Assembly (NCBI GenBank): GCA_020718945.1
Contig: DYRB01000028.1
Coordinates: forward strand, 1 to 14,298
Reading direction: 5' to 3'
Source: Lamprocystis purpurea
GTDB lineage: Bacteria; Pseudomonadota; Gammaproteobacteria; Chromatiales; Chromatiaceae
DNA length: 14,298 nt
Shown: positions 5,657 through 12,186 of the stretch, piece after piece
Numbering within the stretch: the first letter of the stretch is position 1
How the letters are laid out: every line of letters begins with the position of its first letter
Made by a program: the position numbers and the translations under genes
The notes under the pieces: model-generated
What the model was told of the DNA's origin: nothing
Databases searched by the model: none
The model's input: only the letters and a program-made list of their open reading frames with translations

Positions 5657-6112
5657 ATGGCAAAGATCAGTAACGACCATGAGCTGCGTGCGGCCCTCGC
5701 CGGGCTTTCCGCGGATCGCCAGCGCGTCCTCGGCGCCCAGTTCGCCAAGGCCGTCATCGGCTTGAATCGCGACGAGCGGGTCGCCCGCGCCGCGGACACG
5801 GCCCTGAACATCGAGGCCAGCCCCGGCGAGGTGGAGGACGCCTACCGGGCCGCCAAGGGCTATGCCACCAAGACCTACACCGACTGCGGCAAGGACACCG
5901 ACTGGCTGGCCCAGGCCGACCACTTCGTCGCCGCCGCGGTCGCCGCGGCCCTAAGCCAGGACGCCAGCGAGCGCCAGAACCGCGCCTGGAAGGCCGCGGT
6001 ACAGGCACGCATGGCGGTGAACTGCGCCCAGATGGACGACGAGCCCGGAGAGTTGGAGGACGAGGGCGCGCGCCAGTACCGCATCGCCGAGGCCTTCCTC
6101 GGCCAGGGGTGA
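5657..6112 (+). CDS. Unrecognised 151-residue soluble protein next to hypC
   Basis: The frame is intact, with strong G/C third positions and an excellent ribosome site (AGGAGG seven bases before the ATG), so I take it as a real gene. The protein is soluble, Ala-rich and acidic, and looks helical throughout. It has two cysteines (Cys77 in YTDCGKDTDW, Cys123 in AVNCAQMDDE), an acidic stretch DDEPGELEDEG at 127-137, and a possible protein-protein surface rich in Asp/Glu. There is no signal peptide or membrane helix. I do not recognise the family. It converges on hypC, with 19 bases between the two stop codons, and is divergent from ppsR, so it seems to have its own promoter. Position next to hypC hints at a link with hydrogenase maturation, but nothing in the sequence proves it. 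Confidence 0.75.
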   Translation: MAKISNDHELRAALAGLSADRQRVLGAQFAKAVIGLNRDERVARAADTALNIEASPGEVEDAYRAAKGYATKTYTDCGKDTDWLAQADHFVAAAVAAALSQDASERQNRAWKAAVQARMAVNCAQMDDEPGELEDEGARQYRIAEAFLGQG

Positions 6113-6131
6113 CCTGATCGTCGCGCGGACC

Positions 6132-6374
6132 TCAGGACGGCTCCGCGGGCGGCTGCGCGGCAAGCATCTGATCGTAGATGTCCCAGGCCGCGGCGGCGTC
6201 CCCTTCACTGATTTTGTCCATGGCATAGCCGAGGTGGATCACCAGATAGTCCCCCACCTCGACCTGCTCGTGCTGGAGCATGATCAGGTTCGCCTCCCGC
6301 TCGACCCCTTTGGCCGCACAATGGGCGATGAGACCTTCGACCGACTGCACCCGCATAGGTATAGCGAAACACAT
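6132..6374 (-). CDS. hypC: HypC/HybG/HupF-family hydrogenase maturation chaperone
   Basis: The 80-residue protein is a typical HypC. It begins MCFAIPMRV, with the essential Cys2 that is exposed after removal of Met and that binds the Fe(CN)2CO unit and the hydrogenase large-subunit precursor. The OB-fold core contains ANLIMLQHEQVEVGDYLVIHLGYAM (residues 28-52), matching the family GDYVLVHVGFA pattern, and a helical C-terminus follows. I chose the ATG at 6372-6374 because it puts Cys at position 2 and has GGAG upstream; an in-frame start 15 bases further up would destroy the Cys2 feature. HypC works with HypD, and with HypE/F, in iron-centre assembly of [NiFe]-hydrogenases; none of these are in the window. 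It diverges from the tungstate transporter operon. Confidence 0.93.
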   Translation of the reverse strand: MCFAIPMRVQSVEGLIAHCAAKGVEREANLIMLQHEQVEVGDYLVIHLGYAMDKISEGDAAAAWDIYDQMLAAQPPAEPS

Positions 6375-6508
6375 GGATGATCTCCACAATGAACCAGGGC
6401 ACAGTACCGACCGGCAGGCAAAGGCCGCCTCTTTCCAGACTAAAGGCTGTCGGCCGGCCCGGCAAGCGACGCCTCGCCCGATGGTGGCGGATTCAGCAGC
6501 CAGGGTGA

Positions 6509-6544
6509 GCGCCGTGGGCCCAAAGCGGGGCCTTTGGCCGGCGC
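6509..6544 (+). promoter_or_regulatory. Bulged hairpin in the leader of the tup operon
   Basis: In the 212-base hypC-tupB divergent region, GCGCC (6509-6513) plus GGCC (6517-6520) plus AAAG (6522-6525) pair with CTTTGGCCGGCGC at 6532-6544, giving a 13-bp stem with a 3-base and a 1-base bulge and a 6-base loop. It ends 42 bases before the tupB ATG. A transcribed structure here could act as an attenuator or ligand-sensing leader for tungstate or cofactor; it could also be chance in GC-rich DNA. I could not match it to the molybdenum-cofactor riboswitch consensus. Confidence 0.35.
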
Positions 6545-6586
6545 GGGACCCGGGGGCTCCGACCTACGCCGACAAAGGCTGAGGGC

Positions 6587-7282
6587 ATGGGCTCGACCTT
6601 GCTCGATGCAATCTCTCTGCTGGCCCACCTGGACCCCCAGGTCCTCGCCATCGTCTGGCTCTCCTTCCAGGTGAGTCTGGGTGCCACGGCCCTGGGGTCC
6701 CTGGTCGGGCTGCTGCTCGGGACCTGGATCGCGGTGGCGGAGTTTCCGGGGCGGGCTGCTGTTACCGTGCTCCTGAACGGCATGATGGGGATGCCGCCGG
6801 TGGTGCTCGGCGTCATCGTCTATCTGGCCCTGTCCCGGTCTGGACCCCTGGGGACCCTTGGGCTTCTCTACTCGCCCACGGCTATGGTCATTGCCCAGAC
6901 CTTGCTGGTCACGCCCCTGATCGCGGCCCTTGCCCGCCAGACCGTCGAGGATGCCTGGAGCGACTACCGCATCGAGTTGACGGCGCTGGGCTTCGACCGC
7001 CGCCTCGCCGTTCTGACCCTGCTCCACGACTGCCGATATTCTTTGGTGGTGGCGGTCCTGGCCGGACTTGGGCGGGCCATGTCCGAGGTGGGGGCCGTGA
7101 TGATCGTCGGCGGCAACATCGACGGCTTCACCCGGGTTATGACCACTGCCATCGCCTTGGAGACCGCCAAGGGCGATCTGCCCCTGTCCATCGCCCTGGG
7201 GCTGGTCCTGATCTCGGTGGTCGTTGCCCTGAACGCGCTGGCCTTCGGGCTGCGCCAGTGGGCCATGCGCAGGTACGGCTAA
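6587..7282 (+). CDS. tupB: Tungstate ABC transporter, permease subunit
   Basis: The 231-residue membrane protein is the permease of a Tup-type tungstate importer. Hydrophobic helices run at about 19-50, 57-82, 97-116, 150-175 and 200-222. The EAA loop that docks the ATPase is at about 127-148 (YRIELTALGFDRRLAVLTLL), followed by GRAMSEVGAVMIVGGNIDGFTRVMTTAIALET, a stretch highly characteristic of TupB. It forms the inner-membrane channel with TupC and receives tungstate from TupA. The ATG at 6587 has AAAGG eight bases upstream. The next gene's GTG begins directly after the stop, so translation is probably coupled. The gene order here is B-C-A; the binding-protein gene more often comes first. 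The substrate call rests on similarity to TupA and TupB rather than ModABC. Confidence 0.92.
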   Translation: MGSTLLDAISLLAHLDPQVLAIVWLSFQVSLGATALGSLVGLLLGTWIAVAEFPGRAAVTVLLNGMMGMPPVVLGVIVYLALSRSGPLGTLGLLYSPTAMVIAQTLLVTPLIAALARQTVEDAWSDYRIELTALGFDRRLAVLTLLHDCRYSLVVAVLAGLGRAMSEVGAVMIVGGNIDGFTRVMTTAIALETAKGDLPLSIALGLVLISVVVALNALAFGLRQWAMRRYG

Positions 7283-8002
7283 GTGTTCCCCATCCGCCTG
7301 GAGCAAGTACACTTCACGCCCAATGGCCGGGCTGTCCTGGCAGGGGTCGATCTCTGTGTCGATGGGGAGGGGATCACCCTGATCCTTGGACCCAACGGGG
7401 CGGGTAAGACCGTTCTGCTTCGCGTCCTGGCGGGGCTGGAGCGTATCCACGGCGGCTCCGTGGCCTGGAACGGCGCCGGGGCTCCGGCAGAACGCATCGC
7501 CATGGTCTTCCAGCATCCGGTGCTGCTGCGGACCACGGTGGCCGACAATGCTGGGCTGGGGCTGAGGCCCCTGGGCCTCTCCCGCCCCGAGGTGCAGCGG
7601 CGTGCGGCGGACGTCCTGGGGCGGGTGGGGCTCAGCCACCGCGCTCGGGACAGTGCCCGGCACCTGTCAGGGGGCGAACGGCAGCGCCTGGCCCTGGCGC
7701 GGGCCTGGGCGGTGCGCCCCCGGCTGCTGCTCCTGGACGAGCCCACCGCGGCCCTGGACCCGACGGCGACCGAGGCGGTGGAGTCCATCGTGCGCGAGAT
7801 CCGCACCGGCGGCGCCAAGGTCCTCATGACCACCCACAACCTGGGTCAGGCCATGCGGCTGGCCGACGACATCGTCTTCATCGAGGCGGGCCGGGTGCGC
7901 GAGCATAGCCCGGCGGCCCGCTTCTTTTCCCGGCCTCAATCCCAAGAAGCCCGTTTGTTCATCAGAGGAGAGCTCCCATGGCGAATCGCCTTTCCCGACT
8001 GA
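7283..8002 (+). CDS. tupC: Tungstate ABC transporter, ATPase subunit
   Basis: The 239-residue protein is a complete ABC ATPase. Walker A is GPNGAGKT (36-43), the Q-loop Gln is Gln77 in MVFQHPVLLRTTV, the signature LSGGERQ is at 128-134, Walker B LLLLDEP at 148-154 and the switch His is His185 in TTHNLGQA. It lacks the long C-terminal TOBE (molybdate-sensing) domain of ModC, in line with the shorter TupC type. It hydrolyses ATP at the cytoplasmic face to drive tungstate import with TupB. The start is a GTG immediately after the tupB stop; there is no ATG in a better place. The end of the gene overlaps the tupA start by 25 bases, and the tupA ribosome site AGAGGAGAG lies inside tupC, which supports one transcript for all three. 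Confidence 0.92.
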   Translation: MFPIRLEQVHFTPNGRAVLAGVDLCVDGEGITLILGPNGAGKTVLLRVLAGLERIHGGSVAWNGAGAPAERIAMVFQHPVLLRTTVADNAGLGLRPLGLSRPEVQRRAADVLGRVGLSHRARDSARHLSGGERQRLALARAWAVRPRLLLLDEPTAALDPTATEAVESIVREIRTGGAKVLMTTHNLGQAMRLADDIVFIEAGRVREHSPAARFFSRPQSQEARLFIRGELPWRIAFPD

Positions 8003-8814
8003 CCAAGCCGCTCCTGCCCGCTGTCCTGTCGATCACAGGGGCGATGCTTGCGACCCCAGCCGCCCAGGCCGGGGAGTCCATCGTGCTGGCCTCCACCACA
8101 TCCACCGAGCAGTCCGGGCTCTTCGGCCATATCCTGCCCCTGTTCGAGCAGGCGACCGGTATCCGGGTCAAGGTGGTGGCCCTGGGTACGGGTCAGGCCC
8201 TGGACACCGGCCGGCGCGGGGATGCGGACGTGCTGCTGGTCCACGACCGGGCGGCGGAGGACAAGTTCGTGGCCGAGGGCTGGGGCATCGAGCGCCGTGA
8301 CGTGATGTACAACGACTTCGTCCTGGTGGGCCCCAAGGCCGACCCCGCCAAGGTCCGCGAGGCCAAGACGGCGGCGGATGCCTTCCAGGGCATCGCCGCG
8401 GGCGCGACGCCCTTCGTCTCCCGGGGCGACAAGAGCGGGACCCATGCCGCCGAGCTGCGCTTCTGGAAGGCCGCTGGGGTAGACCCCAAGGCCTGGTCCG
8501 GCTACAAGGAGTCCGGCTCCGGCATGGGACCGACCCTGAACATGGCCGCCTCCCTCGGGGCCTACACCTTGGCGGACCGCGGCACCTGGCTCTCGTTCAA
8601 GAACCGCCAGGACCTGGAGATCGTCCTGTCCGGGGACCCGGCGATGTTCAATCCCTACGGGATCATGCTGGTCAACCCGGCCAAGCACCAGGCGGTGAAG
8701 AAGGATGCCGGCATGCAGCTCCTCGACTGGATCACCGGCCCGGCTGGGCAGGCCGCCATTGCCGACTACAAAATCAACGGGGAGCAGTTGTTCTTCCCGA
8801 GCGCAGCGAAGTAG
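7978..8814 (+). CDS. tupA: Tungstate ABC transporter, periplasmic binding protein
   Basis: The 278-residue protein starts with a signal peptide: basic MANRLSRLTK, a hydrophobic core, and a likely cleavage after Ala31 (TPAAQA then GES). The mature part shows the TupA hallmarks TTSTEQSGL (about 40-48), contacting the oxyanion, and SRGDKSGTHAAE (148-159). The conserved tail ends INGEQLFFPSA. TupA binds tungstate in the periplasm with very high affinity and discriminates against molybdate, while ModA binds both. The start ATG at 7978 has AGAGGAG about eight bases upstream. It is followed after three bases by moeA, so metal uptake and metal insertion are encoded on the same transcript. I am confident in the Tup family; the selectivity for tungsten is inferred from the family. 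Confidence 0.94.
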   Translation: MANRLSRLTKPLLPAVLSITGAMLATPAAQAGESIVLASTTSTEQSGLFGHILPLFEQATGIRVKVVALGTGQALDTGRRGDADVLLVHDRAAEDKFVAEGWGIERRDVMYNDFVLVGPKADPAKVREAKTAADAFQGIAAGATPFVSRGDKSGTHAAELRFWKAAGVDPKAWSGYKESGSGMGPTLNMAASLGAYTLADRGTWLSFKNRQDLEIVLSGDPAMFNPYGIMLVNPAKHQAVKKDAGMQLLDWITGPAGQAAIADYKINGEQLFFPSAAK

Positions 8815-8817
8815 CCC

Positions 8818-10062
8818 ATGTCAGACAAGCCGGAATGTGGCGGCAAGGCGCCCGCCCTCAGTGTCGCCCAGGCACGCCAGGCCCTGCTGGATGCGGTGAC
8901 GCCTGTCGTTGGCTGGGAGATGCTCCCGATCCGCACCGCCCTGGGGCGGGTCCTGAGCCGGGACCTCGTCGCCCCCTTCGATGTCCCCGCCCACGACAAC
9001 TCCGCCATGGACGGATTCGCGGTGCGTGCCGCCGACCTCAAGGCCGAGGAGAACCGTCTGGAGCTGGTGGGTACCGCATACGCCGGCGGGGCCTTCTCGG
9101 GGCAGGTGGGGCCGGGTCAGGCGGTGCGGATCATGACCGGGGCCGTGCTGCCCCGGGGGGCCGACACCGTGGTGATGCAGGAGGCGGCCCGGCTGGAGGG
9201 CGATGGCGTGATCCTGCCTGCCGTATCGAGGCCGGGGCAGAACGTCCGCCGTGCCGGCGAGGACCTGGCCGCCGGGCGCGCGGCGCTGCTTGCCGGGCGA
9301 CGCGTCGGCCCTGCGGAGCTGGGGCTTCTGGCCTCCCTGGGCCTGGCCGAGGTGGCGGTGCACCGCCGGCCCCGGATCGCCTTCTTCTCCACCGGCGACG
9401 AGCTCGCCTCCATCGGCCGGCCCCTGGGTCCGGGGGAGGTCTATGACAGCAACCGCTACACGCTCTACGGGGTCCTGAGCCGGCTCGGGATGGAGGTCCT
9501 GGACCTGGGCGTGGTGCGGGACGACCCCGCCGCCCTGGAGCGGGCCTTCACCGAGGCCGCGGCTGAGGCCGACGCCATCCTCACCACCGGCGGGGTCTCG
9601 GTGGGGGAGGCCGATTATATCCGGGAGATCATGGGCCGTCTCGGCGAGGTCCGCTTCTGGCGCATCGACATCAAGCCGGGCCGCCCCATGGCCTTTGGGC
9701 GCCTGGGCGATACCTGGCTCTTTGGCCTGCCCGGCAATCCCGTGGCGGTCCTGGTGAGCTTCTATCAGATCGTGCTCGATGCCCTGTACCGCCTCCAGGG
9801 ACTGGACCCATTGCCGGTCCGCCCGAGCTTCCGAGTCCCCTGCGACAGCCCGATCCGCAAGCTCCCCGGCCGGCGGGAGTTTCCCCGCGGCGTCCTGTTC
9901 CAGGCGGAGGGCGAGTGGCGGGTGCGCCTCTCGGGCAACCAGGGCTCCGGCGTCCTGCGCTCCATGACCGATGCCGACTGCTTCATCTGCCTGCCCGAGG
10001 ACCGCGGCAACGTCAGCCCGGGCGACCTGGTGGAGGTCGAGCCCTTCGGCCGCGTGTTGTGA
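8818..10062 (+). CDS. moeA: Molybdopterin molybdenumtransferase (metal insertase)
   Basis: The 414-residue protein is a full-length MoeA. It inserts molybdate, or tungstate, into adenylylated molybdopterin, the last common step of cofactor synthesis, in the cytoplasm. Conserved stretches are PAHDNSAMDGFAV (57-69), GEDL (147-150), STGDEL (191-196), YDSN (209-212), DAILTTGGVSVGEAD (252-266) and PGRPMAFG...LPGNPVA (287-310), all with the expected acidic residues. C-terminal domain IV follows. The ATG at 8818 follows the tupA stop by three bases, without any room for a promoter. This coupling to a tungstate transporter suggests that the enzyme may serve tungsten cofactor synthesis, for instance for the formate dehydrogenase encoded to the right. 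It could equally serve general molybdenum cofactor synthesis if it is the only moeA of the genome. Confidence 0.95.
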   Translation: MSDKPECGGKAPALSVAQARQALLDAVTPVVGWEMLPIRTALGRVLSRDLVAPFDVPAHDNSAMDGFAVRAADLKAEENRLELVGTAYAGGAFSGQVGPGQAVRIMTGAVLPRGADTVVMQEAARLEGDGVILPAVSRPGQNVRRAGEDLAAGRAALLAGRRVGPAELGLLASLGLAEVAVHRRPRIAFFSTGDELASIGRPLGPGEVYDSNRYTLYGVLSRLGMEVLDLGVVRDDPAALERAFTEAAAEADAILTTGGVSVGEADYIREIMGRLGEVRFWRIDIKPGRPMAFGRLGDTWLFGLPGNPVAVLVSFYQIVLDALYRLQGLDPLPVRPSFRVPCDSPIRKLPGRREFPRGVLFQAEGEWRVRLSGNQGSGVLRSMTDADCFICLPEDRGNVSPGDLVEVEPFGRVL

Positions 10063-10124
10063 GCCCGTCGCCGAGAGGCCCTGTCCATCATTTGTCCTCG
10101 AGAAACCTCCGAGAGTACCGAACC

Positions 10125-10613
10125 TTGAAGCCCTCGACCCTGATACTTGGGCTCGGCAATACCCTGCTCACCGACGAGGCGGTTGGCCCCAGGGTGGTGG
10201 GGTTGATGCAGGCGGGAGACGAGGGGGACGGCCTGGTCCGCTACCTGGACGGCGGGACCCTGAGCTTCACGCTGGCAGGGCCCATCGCCGAATGCAGCAA
10301 TCTGATCGTTGTGGATGCGGCGGTCATGGGGGACCCGCCGGGGACCGTCAGGGCCTTCGAGGGGGAGGCGATGGATCGACAGTTGCGCCGGCACGCCAAG
10401 AGCGTCCACGAGGTCAGCCTGGCGGACCTGCTCGACATGGCCCGTCTCACCGACAGCCTCCCACCCCGGCGCGCCCTGGTCGGGATCGAGCCGGGCCTGG
10501 TGGATTGGGGTAGCGAGCTGACGCCGGCGGTTGAGGCGGCCATCCCAGAGGCCATGGACCAGGTCCGCGCCCTGCTGACAGCCTGGGGGGCCGAGACGCC
10601 TAGGGGACCGTGA
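10125..10613 (+). CDS. Hydrogenase maturation endopeptidase (HyaD/HybD/HycI family)
   Basis: The 162-residue protein is a nickel-dependent maturation protease that removes the C-terminal tail of a [NiFe]-hydrogenase large subunit after nickel insertion. It has the N-terminal LILGLGNTLLTDEAVG (residues 6-21) with Glu18, VVDA with Asp64, and VHEVSLADLL with His95; these match the three nickel-probing ligands of HybD (Glu16, Asp62, His93). The ending ALVGIEPGLVDWG...AIP resembles the HyaD/HupD group. The start is uncertain: I choose TTG at 10125, which gives the family-like MKPSTLILGLGN. A GTG at 10059 that overlaps the moeA stop is possible but adds 22 residues that are not family-like. It probably shares the tup-moeA transcript. 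No hydrogenase structural gene lies in the window, so the substrate is unknown. Confidence 0.88.
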   Translation: MKPSTLILGLGNTLLTDEAVGPRVVGLMQAGDEGDGLVRYLDGGTLSFTLAGPIAECSNLIVVDAAVMGDPPGTVRAFEGEAMDRQLRRHAKSVHEVSLADLLDMARLTDSLPPRRALVGIEPGLVDWGSELTPAVEAAIPEAMDQVRALLTAWGAETPRGP

Positions 10614-10693
10614 CGATTGGCCTTTGCTGGCCGAAATCGGCAGGGCCGTCCCGGCCTGGCGCAGACGCGGCCTGACCGTTCGTCGAAGCGATA

Positions 10694-10716
10694 GCCCCCG
10701 AGCGCAGACCGGGGGC
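10694..10716. terminator. Terminator-like hairpin between converging genes
   Basis: GCCCCCG at 10694-10700 pairs with CGGGGGC at 10710-10716 around a 9-base loop. It sits in the 108-base gap where the + strand protease gene and the - strand DsrK/HdrD-like gene converge, the expected place for a shared terminator. It is only five bases past the stop of the latter. No T-run is present. Confidence 0.4.
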
Positions 10717-10721
10717 AAGCC

Positions 10722-12014
10722 TCACTCGGGGCTCGGCCCAGGTTTGGTCACCAGGTGCTCGGCGAGGAGCTCGGTCAGGCCGGCGACCTGGATGTCCATC
10801 TCGTAGTGCTCCAACCCCTCCTCGATCACGATCCGGCAGTTGGCGCAGGCCGTCACCAGGGTATCGACGCCCAGCGCCTCGAGCTGCCGCTTCTTGCGCT
10901 TGAACGCCTGAAGGCGCAATGCCTCGGCACCCTCGTTGGCACTCACCCCGCCGCCCCCGCCGCAGCACCAGTTCATGCGACCCGTATCGGCCATGTCGGG
11001 GTAATCGGGCGCGACCATGCGCAGGAGGTTGCGCGGCTGATTGAGGACACCGCCGCGCCGGGCGATCTGGCAAGGATCGTGGTAGGTCAGACGGCGGTCG
11101 TCCAGACCCTCGGTCTGGAGCCGCCCCCCGACGCGGAGCTGATCGAGGAGCTCGAGGATGTGCACGACGCCGAAGCGGTAAGGCCGGCCGATCAGGTTGG
11201 GGCCGTCCCAGCGGATGGCGGTGAAGGCGTGACCGCACTCCGGGCTGATGACGTACTTGACGCCGAGCCCCTCGGCCGCGTCCACCACCCGGCCCACCAG
11301 CTCCCTGGCGATGTTGGAGTCGCCGATCTGGATGCCGCTGTTGGTCGCCTCGAAGGCCTTGCGCGACAGGGTCCAACTGACCCCGGCCGCGTCGAAGATC
11401 CGGACCAGGCTCTCGATATACTCCGGAAAGTTGATCACCTCCATGGACGATAGCAGGGCCATGTAGTCGGCCCCTTGCACGTCCAGCGGCACCGTCAGCC
11501 CGGTGGCCCGCTCCACATGGACGATCTGGGCCTCCAGCGCCTTCAGGGTCAGGCCCATGGGGCTGCCGATCTCCAGTGCGCGGGTACTGGCCGCCTGCAG
11601 CCCCTCGGGCGAATACCCAGACGCGGCGAAGGCCTCCCGTTGCCGGCGGATCATGTAGGCGATATCGTTACCGACTGGGCAGACCATGGAGCAGCGCCCG
11701 CACAGGGTGCAACTGTCGTAGGTCATCTCCTGCCAGTTGGCGAAATCCTCTTCCGTCAGATCCCGGCCGAACCCGAGGGCCTTTCCCAATCTTCCCCAGA
11801 AGGTGTGCTCCCGCTGCCACAGGCGGCGCATGGGCTCCACCTTGTAGATGGGCGTGTAGCGGGCGTCGCCGGTCTCCGTGTAGAAAAGGCAGGCCTCGGC
11901 GCACAGCCCGCAGTGGACGCAGCTCGAGAAATAGGCGGCCACCTTGGCATCGATCTGCTGGCTCAGCACGGCAATGCCACGCTCGAAGTCGTGCTCGGTC
12001 TGAACGGCAACCAT
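10722..12014 (-). CDS. DsrK/HdrD-like iron-sulfur protein with one intact CCG domain
   Basis: The 430-residue cytoplasmic-side protein has two [4Fe-4S] ferredoxin motifs, CVHCGLCAEAC (Cys32/35/38/42) and CTLCGRCSMVC (Cys102/105/108/112), followed by two cysteine-rich (CCG) domains. The second CCG domain is intact: Cys315 (YHDPCQ), Cys350-Cys351 (WCCGGGGG) and Cys390/Cys393 (ACANC), spaced as in the HdrB/HdrD motif that holds the active-site cluster. The first one keeps only Cys260 (SPECGH) and reads FEATNSGIQIGD where CCG would be. Relatives are DsrK, TmcB and HdrD, which pass electrons between a membrane cytochrome b and a thiol/disulfide. The ATG at 12014 has an ideal AGGAGG. It follows the NarI-like gene by 172 bases on the same strand. 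The actual partner substrate cannot be read from the sequence. Confidence 0.88.
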   Translation of the reverse strand: MVAVQTEHDFERGIAVLSQQIDAKVAAYFSSCVHCGLCAEACLFYTETGDARYTPIYKVEPMRRLWQREHTFWGRLGKALGFGRDLTEEDFANWQEMTYDSCTLCGRCSMVCPVGNDIAYMIRRQREAFAASGYSPEGLQAASTRALEIGSPMGLTLKALEAQIVHVERATGLTVPLDVQGADYMALLSSMEVINFPEYIESLVRIFDAAGVSWTLSRKAFEATNSGIQIGDSNIARELVGRVVDAAEGLGVKYVISPECGHAFTAIRWDGPNLIGRPYRFGVVHILELLDQLRVGGRLQTEGLDDRRLTYHDPCQIARRGGVLNQPRNLLRMVAPDYPDMADTGRMNWCCGGGGGVSANEGAEALRLQAFKRKKRQLEALGVDTLVTACANCRIVIEEGLEHYEMDIQVAGLTELLAEHLVTKPGPSPE

Positions 12015-12129
12015 AGGGACCTCCTGGGTACGCTTGATCGATCAGCGCTGCAAGACGCTTCGTTACTATGAACACCGCACGCAGTGCGCCCAACATCTCC
12101 CGCCGGGAAAGGGCCGGGGTGTGAGAACA

Positions 12130-12184
12130 ATCATGGCGATCATGCGCACCTTTCGTTTCTTGGGGCGGGGTGCATCGCCATGAT
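12130..12184 (-). repeat. Strong intercistronic hairpin between the NarI-like and DsrK-like genes
   Basis: ATCATGGCGAT (12130-12140) and ATCGCCATGAT (12174-12184) are perfect 11-bp inverted repeats. Inside them GCACC (12146-12150) pairs with GGTGC (12169-12173), leaving a 5-base bulge and an 18-base loop. On the transcribed - strand the structure begins two bases after the NarI-like stop codon. It also encloses a 13-codon open frame starting ATGGCGATGCAC. It may protect or terminate part of the transcript. A smaller hairpin (CGCAC at 12076-12080, GTGCG at 12084-12088) follows before the next gene. Confidence 0.6.
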
Positions 12185-12186
12185 CG

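Noticed and set aside
6390..6586. Molybdenum/tungsten cofactor riboswitch upstream of tupB
   Set aside because: There is a hairpin, but I could not align the conserved bases and multi-stem layout of that riboswitch from memory, so I list only a generic leader structure.
6440..7663. Long - strand open frame of 407 codons over tupB and tupC
   Set aside because: The translation is Gln/Gly/Pro-rich low-complexity sequence typical of the antisense of GC-rich genes, and both covered genes are certain.
10059..10124. GTG start for the hydrogenase endopeptidase overlapping the moeA stop
   Set aside because: It would add 22 residues before the family's usual beginning; the TTG at 10125 puts the start directly before the conserved strand.
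9765..10718. - strand open frame of 317 codons opposite moeA and the endopeptidase gene
   Set aside because: Arg/Pro-rich translation without any motif, opposite well-identified genes.
12034..12045. TTGATCGATCAG in front of the DsrK/HdrD-like gene as an FNR-type site
   Set aside because: FNR boxes have four bases between the TTGAT and ATCAA halves; here there are two. It is probably just a palindrome.
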